From contig JANQGJ010000022.1 of NCBI GenBank assembly GCA_028277395.1, positions 62,001 through 126,000 on the forward strand: a DNA stretch of 64,000 bases, written 5' to 3'. A program made the position numbers and the translations under genes. The notes under the pieces are model-generated. The model had not been told where the DNA came from. It ran no database searches and worked only from the letters and a program-made list of their open reading frames with translations. This stretch comes from Bacteroidales bacterium. GTDB taxonomy: Bacteria > Bacteroidota > Bacteroidia > Bacteroidales > F082. Positions 1 to 8,582 of this stretch are shown piece by piece. Every line of letters starts with the position of its first letter. Position 1 is the first letter of the stretch.

Positions 1-2
1 TA

Positions 3-953
3 TTTTTAAGGTCAACCAGATTTGATATGAACCTCTCAGTTTCATTAAACCCACAAATGAGATTAGGTTATAAATTCTATCCCACAAAAAGACGAAGACT
101 CGAGTTATCTTTAAATACGTATATGCAAGTCAGTAAAATGCCAGACATTATCACACAGGATAGTCTCACATTTAGCCTGGGGCATTATTTATACTCTCAT
201 GCAGACTTTAATATTGGAATATCATGGTCTCCTTTTAAAAATGCATTATTAAAACTGACTACCGGCAGACAATTAAATAATGTACAGCTCAAAGAGGGTA
301 TGGAAATATTTTATGAGATCAAAGATATTAACTACAATATTAATTTCACCGAATTCGAGTTTAGTATTGTAACCCTTGATGATCCATTCTTTCCAACTAA
401 AGGAACGCGTTTTAAGCTGTCATCCAAGTATATTAATGATGTTCAGACGGACATATCAGATACTACTGTTTTTTTCGGAAATGTATCGGTAAACAATTCT
501 ACGCTGACCATCGAATTTAAACGTTATTTCTGTATCAGGAAGCGTTTCTCAATCATACCTCAGTTTACACTTGGTTTTATGTCGGGCAAAGCATTTCTTA
601 CTGAAAAATATTTCCTGGGAGGTTTTACATATAATAACAGACCAAATGTTTACAATTGTGTTGGAATACGATCAAATTACATAGCTACTGATAATTTTGC
701 GGTTGTTGGTATTGGTGCTCAATATAAAGTGCAAAGCAACTGGTATTTTCAGTTTGGTATTCAGGGACTACTATTCGCAGATTATGCTGAATTTGATTCT
801 GAAACCGAAGTTGAGTTTGAAGATAATAGTTTTGGAGGCTGGAGTGCCGGTGTTGGCTATCAATCGAACTTTGGTCCAATGCGATTAATTGTATCGAAAA
901 GTCCCGAACGCAAAGAGTATGTTTGGTCTGTTAATATTGGTGTCCCGTTTTAA
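3..953 (+). CDS. Omp85/surface-antigen-type outer-membrane beta-barrel protein, 3' part only
   Basis: This is the C-terminal part of an outer-membrane barrel. The frame is open to the left edge, so the apparent Met at 27 is probably internal and the gene starts outside the window. It has alternating amphipathic strands, the motif DDPFFPTKGTRFKLSSKY (typical of the Omp85/BamA barrel) and a C-terminal phenylalanine as in outer-membrane proteins. Similar barrels occur at the C-terminus of BamA/TamA-like proteins and of patatin-like phospholipases in Bacteroidota. Because the N-terminal part is missing, the exact family cannot be settled. It converges on the DUF302 gene with a 33-base gap. Confidence 0.75.
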   Translation, partial: FLRSTRFDMNLSVSLNPQMRLGYKFYPTKRRRLELSLNTYMQVSKMPDIITQDSLTFSLGHYLYSHADFNIGISWSPFKNALLKLTTGRQLNNVQLKEGMEIFYEIKDINYNINFTEFEFSIVTLDDPFFPTKGTRFKLSSKYINDVQTDISDTTVFFGNVSVNNSTLTIEFKRYFCIRKRFSIIPQFTLGFMSGKAFLTEKYFLGGFTYNNRPNVYNCVGIRSNYIATDNFAVVGIGAQYKVQSNWYFQFGIQGLLFADYAEFDSETEVEFEDNSFGGWSAGVGYQSNFGPMRLIVSKSPERKEYVWSVNIGVPF

Positions 954-986
954 TATCAAACCACCGGGATTCAATATTTCACCTGA

Positions 987-1376
987 TTATAATGATTCAA
1001 TTGCATTTTTAAACCTTGTGGTAACCTCTTCTGCAACACTTTCCAGATCTTTGTTACCTAACATATTCATAAGTACCGAAGGATCAACCATTACTACTTC
1101 TGTAGTATTTTCATCAATATATTTCACCAGAACTTTACACGGTAAAAATAATCCGATATTATCCTCGGCTTTTAGCGTTTTGTAAGCAAACTCAGGATTA
1201 CAGGCACCAAGTATCCTGTATGGTTTTACATCCGTATTTTCAATTTTTTCTGCAAGTTTTTCATGCATTTCGATTTTGGTAATAACTCCAAACTCCTGTA
1301 CCTTTAGTGCTTCTGTTATCAATACTGAAGCTTCTTCAAAAGGATAATTGATTGTTTTGGTAATGTAATATTTCAT
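987..1376 (-). CDS. DUF302 domain protein
   Basis: A 129-residue protein that matches DUF302 over its whole length: the motif GACNPEFAYK near residue 58, then EDNIGLFLPCKVLV and a VDPSVLMNML segment. DUF302 proteins are small soluble proteins without a firm biochemical role; some occur next to sulfur or haem genes. There is no signal peptide. It is the last gene of the long minus-strand series and lies 173 bases after the YecH-like gene. A palindrome (1512-1533) lies in that gap, so this gene may have its own promoter. The function is not known. Confidence 0.85.
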   Translation of the reverse strand: MKYYITKTINYPFEEASVLITEALKVQEFGVITKIEMHEKLAEKIENTDVKPYRILGACNPEFAYKTLKAEDNIGLFLPCKVLVKYIDENTTEVVMVDPSVLMNMLGNKDLESVAEEVTTRFKNAIESL

Positions 1377-1511
1377 AGTAACAAAAGTTAATTAAATATC
1401 TGGTACACAACTAACAATGATGGTACAATAATCCAAAAAACATCCTCTAACACTTATTGCCATAATTTCTGAATTCCCGATTTATTTCAAATTTATTTAA
1501 AAAAAAAAGTT

Positions 1512-1533
1512 GTTACAAAATGTAAGTTGTAAC
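1512..1533. promoter_or_regulatory. nested palindrome upstream of the DUF302 gene, candidate operator
   Basis: GTTACAA (1512-1518) and TTGTAAC (1527-1533) form a perfect 7-bp inverted repeat with 8 bases between. A second palindrome, TTACA-AAA-TGTAA (1513-1525), is nested in it. No T-run follows, so an operator is more likely than a terminator. Confidence 0.35.
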
Positions 1534-1549
1534 TACCTGTTAAGACACA

Positions 1550-1795
1550 CTAATGGTCATGATCACAAACCTCTCCTGTATCGATCATATATGCACCATT
1601 ACGTCCTATCAACTTTTGTTTGTTTAGTAAAAATGAGATCATCTCGTCTGTATTCATAGAATCAGCTGAACAGGTATAATAGCTAACTTCCTTTCCAATG
1701 TTATTCTCAGCCAATTCTCTAATTTCGTCAAGAGATAAGGCTTTCCTGGTTTCAATTATGAGATTGATTAACTCATGTCCATGAACTTGTTTCAT
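1550..1795 (-). CDS. YecH-like small putative metal-binding protein
   Basis: An 81-residue protein. It begins with a VHGHELINLI segment, has SYYTCSADSMNTDEMISFL in the middle and ends in CDHDH, as does the YecH family of probable metal-binding proteins (HGHE near the N-terminus, a TCSA motif, a Cys/His-rich tail). Metal binding is inferred from the conserved His and Cys residues; no activity is established. It lies 48 bases after the second DUF4491 gene and appears to belong to the tail of the hmu-type operon. Confidence 0.75.
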   Translation of the reverse strand: MKQVHGHELINLIIETRKALSLDEIRELAENNIGKEVSYYTCSADSMNTDEMISFLLNKQKLIGRNGAYMIDTGEVCDHDH

Positions 1796-1843
1796 ACTAT
1801 AAGTTGTTTATTATTATTAAATTTAAGCAATATAATTTACATA

Positions 1844-2155
1844 TTAATCTTTCATATTCTTTACAGGTCGATTGGGGTTTTCAGGAGCATGTCCCTTTAT
1901 AATTCTTTTCTCCTGTCGGTATATTTCAATTCCATCCCATAATATAGTAATACCAATAATACCCATAATTGCTGACAACAGATCACTCATTATAAAAACG
2001 GACCAGATCATTATTCCACATCCAATTATCAGAAGCGGTATTCCAGGTTTGGTACCAAAATGAAAATTTAATGAACGTACAATTATATGTCCAAATCCTA
2101 TTGTTATAAATACAATTATAGCCAATATTGGCCCAACATAATCATCTATTTTCAT
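1844..2155 (-). CDS. DUF4491 family membrane protein (second copy)
   Basis: A 103-residue protein with three predicted membrane segments. It has the DUF4491 layout: an N-terminal helix, a short FHFGTKPGIPLL loop, two further helices and a polar tail ending in EKRIIKGHAPENPNRP, which corresponds to the family's E(Q/K)ExRxxKGxxPxNP ending. Its start overlaps the stop of the upstream DUF4491 gene by 14 bases, so the pair is probably translationally coupled. The two copies are diverged, which suggests two subunits or an old duplication. The function is unknown. Confidence 0.75.
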   Translation of the reverse strand: MKIDDYVGPILAIIVFITIGFGHIIVRSLNFHFGTKPGIPLLIIGCGIMIWSVFIMSDLLSAIMGIIGITILWDGIEIYRQEKRIIKGHAPENPNRPVKNMKD

Positions 2156-2498
2156 TTTGTTTTAATTTATTTGAATTGAATACTAATCCATTTTTTCGTT
2201 TGTTACAGAATTTGTCAGGATTTTGAGGAAACATACCCTTTTCCGACCTGGATTCCTGGTCTTCCATTTCAGTTGCTCCCCATATGACTGTTCCAGCCAT
2301 TAACCCTGTGATTGCAGCCCAGGTAAAGTTTTCAATAAATAGCGATATCACCAGTAATAATATTCCAACGAATAGGATAATACGTTTCAGACAGGCACCA
2401 AAATAATATTCCAATTTAATAACCCATATAAATCCAATACCAATAAAGATCAGGGTAATTGCTGCTACACAAATTCCGGTAAAGTTTAATAGTTCCAT
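2142..2498 (-). CDS. DUF4491 family membrane protein (first copy)
   Basis: A 118-residue inner-membrane protein, a clear DUF4491 member: TGICVAAITLIFIGIGF, then KLEYYFGACLKRIILFVG and the ending EMEDQESRSEKGMFPQNPDKF. It has three predicted transmembrane helices and a charged cytoplasmic tail. It starts one base before the 3' end of the DUF6787 gene and overlaps the next DUF4491 gene. No function is known for the family. Its place directly behind an HmuS-like gene is the only hint of a role in tetrapyrrole or iron handling. Confidence 0.85.
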   Translation of the reverse strand: MELLNFTGICVAAITLIFIGIGFIWVIKLEYYFGACLKRIILFVGILLLVISLFIENFTWAAITGLMAGTVIWGATEMEDQESRSEKGMFPQNPDKFCNKRKNGLVFNSNKLKQNENR

Positions 2499-2499
2499 T

Positions 2500-2820
2500 T
2501 TAACATTTATCTTTAAAAAGTCTGTTTCCAGATATTATCCTGAGTTTTAATTTTATAAACCTGGTAAAAAATTTTCTCTGACCGAAAATAATTCCCCACA
2601 AATAGAGTAAAACAGTGTAAACCGGTAAAACTATCAGGATAAAAACAAGTAATTTTAGCCAAAATGGATCATTTTCACCAATACCTAGTAAACGGTCGAT
2701 CAACATATGAGCATATAATGTGGAAAAACCAGTGATTGAGAAAACAATCAGAATAATGATCACCTGACCAGTACTGGTGACTTCCCATTTATTTTTTAAT
2801 CTATTGATTAATTTGCTCAT
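2500..2820 (-). CDS. DUF6787-like membrane protein
   Basis: A protein of about 106 residues. The start is taken at 2820 (MSKLINRLKNKWEV) rather than the upstream Met at 2880, because the longer form would overlap the HmuS-like gene and its extra residues are polar and unlike the family. It has an amphipathic N-terminus with the KLKNKW-type motif, one transmembrane helix, an extracytoplasmic loop with LLGIGENDPFW, a second helix and GQRKFFTRFIKLK. This matches the Bacteroidota family I know as DUF6787. The role is unknown; it lies 22 bases after the chelatase gene and is probably co-transcribed. Confidence 0.65.
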   Translation of the reverse strand: MSKLINRLKNKWEVTSTGQVIIILIVFSITGFSTLYAHMLIDRLLGIGENDPFWLKLLVFILIVLPVYTVLLYLWGIIFGQRKFFTRFIKLKLRIISGNRLFKDKC

Positions 2821-2842
2821 AGTGCACTTTGAATTAGTGTTG

Positions 2843-5800
2843 CTACTGTCGACGAATCCTTCCATAAATAAAGACAGCAATTAGCAGGAAGAAAATCACC
2901 AACACCATAAAACTTACTGTACTGTTATCTGCAATCAATTGCTGTAAAGACCTGTCTTCCACCACTTTCTTAAGTTCAATGTTCTTTTTTTGTTGTTTGC
3001 CACCAGTTTCTCTCACAGATGATACTTTTTCCTGATATTGTTGTTTCAGCTCAGAAGAGATATTCTCCGAAATAAAATCCTTTAGTTTACCATTATCACA
3101 TACAAAGCCACTACAACCGGCATTATGATCTTTCACCAGTTCGGCATGTAATTCGGATATTTCCCTGACAACTTCATTGGCTGGACTCCAATAACCCTTT
3201 CGAACAGTTTCAAGCATTACGGCCGTTAGTTCCTGCAAAGCATAGGGATTTTCTTTTTCAAAAAATGATTTAACATTCAGATCGTATTCATCCTGAACAT
3301 AAACCTTGTGCATTTTATCCCATAACTCACTATCAATTGCATCAGGTTTCATTACATTCCATCCAAACATATCTCTGGTAGTTTCTGCAAATACTTCCGC
3401 TGATGAGGCTTCACCATTTGTTAGTTCTCTTATGTATTTTGGATTTAGAAGTGTGCTTTGAGACTCAACCCAGATTGCCTCATCCACACTTTGAATATAA
3501 GTATTCTGATGACTTCTCATATCAGCAAAATATCCGTCAGGATCCTTTCCCGTTGTATTTCTGATAGCATTTGAGAAACCTCCCATAAACTCGTAAACAT
3601 GGTCGAGAGATAACGGCCCCCATGTATTGGAGCTACGCGGCTGAACAACCAGATCAGTATTTTTCATTCCTGATTCGAACAATCCCGGCTTGAATTCACC
3701 CCAATTATCTTTGGTATAAATTGCTCCCATATTTTGTATATACTGATCGGCAATTTCTTCATCTGTTTCCCAGGAATCGCCTTTTTCAACCATTCCCATA
3801 ATAGCTGAGCCATAATTACCGTTCACTGCGCCAAATACTCTGGCTGTTGAAAATTCTCTTGCCTCTTCAGGTGTAAATCCATTTGATTTAAGATCTTTCT
3901 CCATTTGCAATACACCTTGTTTTACAAAATTAGGATAAGTATTATCAAATTCTACTTCAGCAGCCATACTAACAGCCTTATTTATTAGAAATATTCGTGA
4001 TGATGCAAAGTCCCTGAATTGTCCTGAAGTTTGAACTATTACATCAATACGAGGTCTTTTAAGTTGTTCATTCGGTATTATCTTTATATCCTTCACCCTG
4101 CCACTTGAGCTTCTTACAGGTTCTACACCAAGTAAATAAAATATAAGAGCCAGATTCGCTCCCTCTCCACGAATAAACTCACCTCCCCAAAGTGTATAGG
4201 CAACCTTCTTAGGATATTCACCATATTTCGTTTTATGTGTTTCAATCAGTTTGTTTGCCATACTCACTCCAAATTTCCATGCTTCTTCTGTAGGAGTGTT
4301 TTCAGCATTTATTGAATAAAAGTTTTTACCGGTAGGCAACGCATCAGGATTTCTTACAGCATCACCTGCTGATGAAGGAGAGGTAAATCCACCATCCAAT
4401 GAATTGATAATAGCCTGTAATTCCATTTCAGGAGATCGTTTCAGGTTTTCATAATTAATCCCAACTCTGAGTATGGCTTGTTTTAGTTCCTTTACTGCAG
4501 TTGCATATTCTTTTTCTTTTTCATTTATTTTTTCAATGGAAATTTTAAGGATTGCATGAGAATGCTTCAATGCTTTTATTGATGCATCACTCATAAGAAT
4601 TTTTTTAAGCACATCTTCATCCTTATTTGCAGGATTTATTTCAGATGCCATGTCATATCTTGTCAAGCAAAAAGATAGAATACTATCGGTTTTCAGTAAC
4701 TCCGATTTATTCCGGTTCTTTATTTTATTTGAGAATTGTTTATTATCAATTGCAGTAAATAATATATCAGTATTCTCAGAATTACTTAACTGAGCGATGA
4801 TCTCTTTATGAAATTCCTTTTCCTTCTCCTCAATACTCTCAAGAAATTTCTGATCTTCCATTATACTAAATACAAGATCATAATTTTTATCATTCTGCAT
4901 AAGTTCAAGTAACTCAAACATATCAGGTTGTAGCATTATGTCCAACATTTTTTTTAAGTTCGGTACCATTTGTGCAACCGGTTTCAGTTTTTTTATTGTT
5001 TTCCTGTCAAGTAGCAGAGATGCTTTTTCAAATTGTACCGGATCCCTAAGTTTTTCAAAGGCAGGTCTGTTCTTTGGATCAGGTAGAAGGAGTGTCATTA
5101 ATTCTTCAATCCTTTTTTCATTGAAATCATTTTCTTTCGAAGCTGGACTATCAATTGATTCAAACATCGACATCATAACAGCCATTGCATCACCAAAATC
5201 GCCTTTGGGCTTCTTTTGTTCCCATTCGTGTAAAAAGTCAAGATCTTTCTTATCAATGAAATTTTCCAATTTAATTTCACCTTTCATAAATATCAATCTA
5301 TCAATCAACTCCATAGCAGGTAATCGATATTCATTATCGAAGAATACCGCATCGCTTTTTTGTTTCTCAGTAATTCTATTATTTAAGAAGTCAAGTTGGG
5401 CTCTGCTATATGCAATTGGATCAACTGACATCATTTTTACAGTGGAAACTATTTTTTCATCATCAAACTGTTTTCCTAACGTATGTAGTCCAAGTGTGAT
5501 TTTTTCACTTTCAATACTATGTATATAAGCAGCAATCTTCTCAAAATCACTATCTGTCAATTCTGTATTTTCACTAATTGTAAGGTTAAGCTGCTTTTTA
5601 AGTCTGGTTTTCAAAACCAGTTCTTTAAGTCTTGATTTGTACTGTTTTTTTAGCTCATCATTGTTTTGAACTGACAAATAGGCATGATAAACATCATATA
5701 CTTTTTTCAGATCATTATTCAAGCCACTCACAGCAAATGGTGGTGTCAGATGTGAAAGCAAAGCGGCATAACTTCTACGTTTTGCAATCATACCTTCACC

Positions 5801-7561
5801 TACATTACCAATTGTATAAATATAGTAATGTGGTGTGTACCCAATAAGTGCATCACTCCAATCATGTGGTGAAAGACCGGTCTGCTTGAATGGCGTAAAC
5901 TCGAGGCTTCCATGAGTGCCAAAGTGTATAATAGCATCTGCTTTAAAACCTTCTCTAGCCCAAAGATAAGCCCCAACATAAGGGTATGGTGCTGCTTTTT
6001 TAGTACCGTGTATCAGTTTAAATTCGTTATCACCTGTGGCTGGCATGGGTTGAGGCATTAAAACTATATTACCAAACTCAACACGTGCAACAGCAAGATG
6101 AGGGATATTGTCAACTTCCGTGGTCATATATTCACCTGGCAGTTCTCCATACTGATCAGTCATATCAGCAATCAGTTTTGGTTGCAAATGCTTTTCCATC
6201 CAGTATTTAAGAGTATCTGAAGGGATCAACTCCGGCTGTCCTTCTTTAATAAAATTCTCAAAACTTCCCTTGGCGTATGGACCAAGCAGTTTTCCTTCTT
6301 TCTGGATTTTAGCATAAAGCTGCTGTGATGATTCAGGAACTTTTCCTGTCGAATAACCTTCACTATGAAGTCGGTTTAACAGGTTTAACAGTGAGGGGAC
6401 AATTTCAAGTCCCTCAGATGCCAACGCATTTTGTCCGGGTCCTTTATAGTAAAATATTGCAACCTTTTTATTCTTATTCTCTTTTTTTTGTAAAGTCAGA
6501 ATATTTTCTACCAGGCCTGAGAATTGTTCGATCCTATCAGGAATACCTCTAAACTCCATTACACCATCTTCCCGGGGAAATTGTGCTCCTATTACTAATG
6601 AGTTTACAACACCATCAAGTTCAGGGGCAATAATATTTTGAGCAAGCAATCCGCCTCCCAACCCCATCTGATTGTTTATCCATTCATCATAAGATTCGAA
6701 CATTACCTGGGGTGATATTACGGGTATGTTTAACTCTGACAGGATAGCTTGCAATTCTTTCGATCTCCCAGGAGCAAGCCTGCCATGAGGTATAAAAACA
6801 ACGATATCAGGAGCTACGTCCCTGATAAAATCAAGTCTGTTAGAAAAGCCGGTTGCTGCATACACATTTAAGTTACGGGTTTCCAATTCATTTATCAGAT
6901 CGTAATATGGCCCGCGTGCACTTTGAATTGAAGGCTGTAAATTAGACGTAATAACCAGAACTTTTGGAGCATATTCAATATAGAACCCGTTATCTTTATA
7001 ATAATTATTGTATGAGGTAAGAGTTTCAAACGAATCTTCTGTTGAAGGATGAAAATAGTAGTTTTTAGGATACTCTTTTGGCACAATAGCTTCAGGGGCA
7101 AATAGTGACTTAGCATCCAGAACGTTACGTGAATAATTCAACAGATTCTCGTTATTTTGCTTGTTAGGATTCTTAAAATATTTTTCCACAATCTCCAGTT
7201 CTTTCTTACTCAAAGTTGTAATATCGGCTTCAGGAGTAGTAGCAAGATAAACATATACAGGTTTATCTGCTTCGACTATTTTTTTCAGATTCTCATTTTG
7301 TTCTACTGAAGGTGTGAAACCCATTCCAAAAATATAAACAATATCAAAATCTTCCAGGTTATTCAGTTTATCCTTTTTCGAATAATTTTTAATTTTGATA
7401 AAACTACTTGCACTAACTTTACTATAATCGGCATACATATACCCAGGGAAGTTAACAAATGCAATTTTCGTAGGTTTAATATTATTTTGATAATACCTGT
7501 ATCCAAGCAGAATAATGGCAATTATTGCGATCGCCATTACTATTTTTAGTAATTTTTTCAT
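2843..7561 (-). CDS. hmuS: CobN/HmuS-like membrane-anchored chelatase
   Basis: A 1572-residue protein of the CobN/magnesium-chelatase H family. An N-terminal signal anchor (residues about 5-22) and a C-terminal helix (about 1546-1566) place the large domain in the periplasm with both ends in the inner membrane. Family motifs are FGTHGSLEF (His near 546), GEGMIAKRRSYAALLSHLTPPF, PTGKNFYS and a WGGEFIRGEGANLAL segment near 1125 followed by SSGRVKD and QTSGQFRDF. Cobaltochelatase needs ATPase partners (CobS/CobT), which are absent here. The adjacent HmuT/U/V-like genes are those of hmu operons, where HmuS is the CobN-like protein linked to anaerobic haem use and iron release. Haem dechelation is therefore the best inference; cobalamin-related activity is the alternative. 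Confidence 0.85.
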   Translation of the reverse strand: MKKLLKIVMAIAIIAIILLGYRYYQNNIKPTKIAFVNFPGYMYADYSKVSASSFIKIKNYSKKDKLNNLEDFDIVYIFGMGFTPSVEQNENLKKIVEADKPVYVYLATTPEADITTLSKKELEIVEKYFKNPNKQNNENLLNYSRNVLDAKSLFAPEAIVPKEYPKNYYFHPSTEDSFETLTSYNNYYKDNGFYIEYAPKVLVITSNLQPSIQSARGPYYDLINELETRNLNVYAATGFSNRLDFIRDVAPDIVVFIPHGRLAPGRSKELQAILSELNIPVISPQVMFESYDEWINNQMGLGGGLLAQNIIAPELDGVVNSLVIGAQFPREDGVMEFRGIPDRIEQFSGLVENILTLQKKENKNKKVAIFYYKGPGQNALASEGLEIVPSLLNLLNRLHSEGYSTGKVPESSQQLYAKIQKEGKLLGPYAKGSFENFIKEGQPELIPSDTLKYWMEKHLQPKLIADMTDQYGELPGEYMTTEVDNIPHLAVARVEFGNIVLMPQPMPATGDNEFKLIHGTKKAAPYPYVGAYLWAREGFKADAIIHFGTHGSLEFTPFKQTGLSPHDWSDALIGYTPHYYIYTIGNVGEGMIAKRRSYAALLSHLTPPFAVSGLNNDLKKVYDVYHAYLSVQNNDELKKQYKSRLKELVLKTRLKKQLNLTISENTELTDSDFEKIAAYIHSIESEKITLGLHTLGKQFDDEKIVSTVKMMSVDPIAYSRAQLDFLNNRITEKQKSDAVFFDNEYRLPAMELIDRLIFMKGEIKLENFIDKKDLDFLHEWEQKKPKGDFGDAMAVMMSMFESIDSPASKENDFNEKRIEELMTLLLPDPKNRPAFEKLRDPVQFEKASLLLDRKTIKKLKPVAQMVPNLKKMLDIMLQPDMFELLELMQNDKNYDLVFSIMEDQKFLESIEEKEKEFHKEIIAQLSNSENTDILFTAIDNKQFSNKIKNRNKSELLKTDSILSFCLTRYDMASEINPANKDEDVLKKILMSDASIKALKHSHAILKISIEKINEKEKEYATAVKELKQAILRVGINYENLKRSPEMELQAIINSLDGGFTSPSSAGDAVRNPDALPTGKNFYSINAENTPTEEAWKFGVSMANKLIETHKTKYGEYPKKVAYTLWGGEFIRGEGANLALIFYLLGVEPVRSSSGRVKDIKIIPNEQLKRPRIDVIVQTSGQFRDFASSRIFLINKAVSMAAEVEFDNTYPNFVKQGVLQMEKDLKSNGFTPEEAREFSTARVFGAVNGNYGSAIMGMVEKGDSWETDEEIADQYIQNMGAIYTKDNWGEFKPGLFESGMKNTDLVVQPRSSNTWGPLSLDHVYEFMGGFSNAIRNTTGKDPDGYFADMRSHQNTYIQSVDEAIWVESQSTLLNPKYIRELTNGEASSAEVFAETTRDMFGWNVMKPDAIDSELWDKMHKVYVQDEYDLNVKSFFEKENPYALQELTAVMLETVRKGYWSPANEVVREISELHAELVKDHNAGCSGFVCDNGKLKDFISENISSELKQQYQEKVSSVRETGGKQQKKNIELKKVVEDRSLQQLIADNSTVSFMVLVIFFLLIAVFIYGRIRRQ

Positions 7562-7620
7562 TTATTTATTACTCTGTAATTCAACAATAAGTGGTCTCTG
7601 CATATATCATTTTGAGCTCC

Positions 7621-7959
7621 TTATTCGGGCACATAAATGATTTCTCCGTTTTCCAGCTGGTAAGCTGTTCCCACCTTTTTCCCTTTTCCTTTTCCATCAG
7701 AGGTTACATCAGAAGCTTTGTATTTTTCTATTTTCTTCCCATCTTTTACAATTATTTCCATGTTCTCCTCACCTGGATTTTTAATAACTGTCGTTTTTTC
7801 TTTGGTCAGCATATCATCCATTTGCCAAAAAGAAACCAATGCCACCATTAAAGCCACTGCAAATACCATAGAAATATCGAACAGGTTTGCCAGGCTTGAG
7901 ATAGGATCATTATCTTCATCATGATCAAAAAGATCAGTTATTTTATTCTTATATCTCAT
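7621..7959 (-). CDS. hmuV: DUF2149 protein (HmuV position)
   Basis: A 112-residue protein with the DUF2149 layout: an acidic cytoplasmic start, DPISSLANLFDISMVFAVALMVAL (one transmembrane helix), then a periplasmic part that ends in KGKKVGTAYQLENGEIIYVPE. The topology resembles ExbD/TolR, and the gene overlaps the ExbB-like gene by 4 bases (ATGA). In Porphyromonas-type hmu operons the last gene encodes such a protein. With the ExbB-like neighbour it may form a proton-driven motor that works on the periplasmic chelatase; that is an inference from topology and order. Confidence 0.85.
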   Translation of the reverse strand: MRYKNKITDLFDHDEDNDPISSLANLFDISMVFAVALMVALVSFWQMDDMLTKEKTTVIKNPGEENMEIIVKDGKKIEKYKASDVTSDGKGKGKKVGTAYQLENGEIIYVPE

Positions 7960-8582
7960 TTATAACCTTCATTTTGATGCTCAGCATCTTTGTGAAACTT
8001 CTCATTTTCCTGAATTAATTCGTAGAGATACTCTAGTTCTGCACAATCTTCGTTTGCCCAACGTTTTTGAACCTCAAGTAAGATAAACGAAGTCAGTCCA
8101 ATAAAAATACCCAAAACAGTTGTTGAAAATGCCAGTTGCATATTAAGTGCCATTGATGATATATCACCTGATGCCAGTCCTGCAAGTGCTGGCCCCATTG
8201 GTATCAATGTTCCCATCAAACCCAGCATTGGCCCTGAACGCATTAAAATCTTCAGAGGTTCCAACTGCTTCTTATATTCCATTTGCATCTCAGAAAGCAG
8301 TTTTAGAGCCTGAACACCTTTCCATTCAATTGCATTCATCTTCTGAAGATATACACTCATAATATGACGCTTCTGTGTTTTAACCGTATAGTCTCCTGGT
8401 CCTATCTGAATATCTTTAAAAACAGGCAAAATGTTCTTTCTGAATTTTGCCCGGTCAGCATAAGTACCATAAAAAGTTCCAATCAACAGCAATGCCCTGA
8501 TAAACAAGAAGATCAGTGCAATTATTGTAGGTATCAACAAGGCTGTAGCAATCAGGTTGAGAATTTGATAAAGCGATTCCAT
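7956..8582 (-). CDS. hmuU: MotA/TolQ/ExbB proton-channel family protein (HmuU position)
   Basis: A 208-residue inner-membrane protein. It has an N-terminal helix (about 9-33), a cytoplasmic segment, then RSGPMLGLMGTLIPMGPALAGLASGD, the conserved MotA/TolQ/ExbB signature, followed by a third helix near 145-170. Such proteins form pentameric proton channels with an ExbD-like partner, which here is the DUF2149 protein encoded directly downstream. Its start overlaps the end of the preceding membrane-protein gene by 31 bases. It is probably dedicated to the hmu system rather than the general TonB motor, because it sits within the operon. Confidence 0.88.
   Translation of the reverse strand: MESLYQILNLIATALLIPTIIALIFLFIRALLLIGTFYGTYADRAKFRKNILPVFKDIQIGPGDYTVKTQKRHIMSVYLQKMNAIEWKGVQALKLLSEMQMEYKKQLEPLKILMRSGPMLGLMGTLIPMGPALAGLASGDISSMALNMQLAFSTTVLGIFIGLTSFILLEVQKRWANEDCAELEYLYELIQENEKFHKDAEHQNEGYK

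Noticed and set aside
4938-5528. A 196-codon plus-strand frame inside the chelatase gene
   Set aside because: It is a shadow of the HmuS-like gene; composition is Ser/Phe-rich with no recognisable domain.
2843-7561. Cobaltochelatase CobN of cobalamin synthesis
   Set aside because: No CobS/CobT or other cobalamin genes are present, the protein is membrane-anchored, and the neighbours are those of hmu operons.
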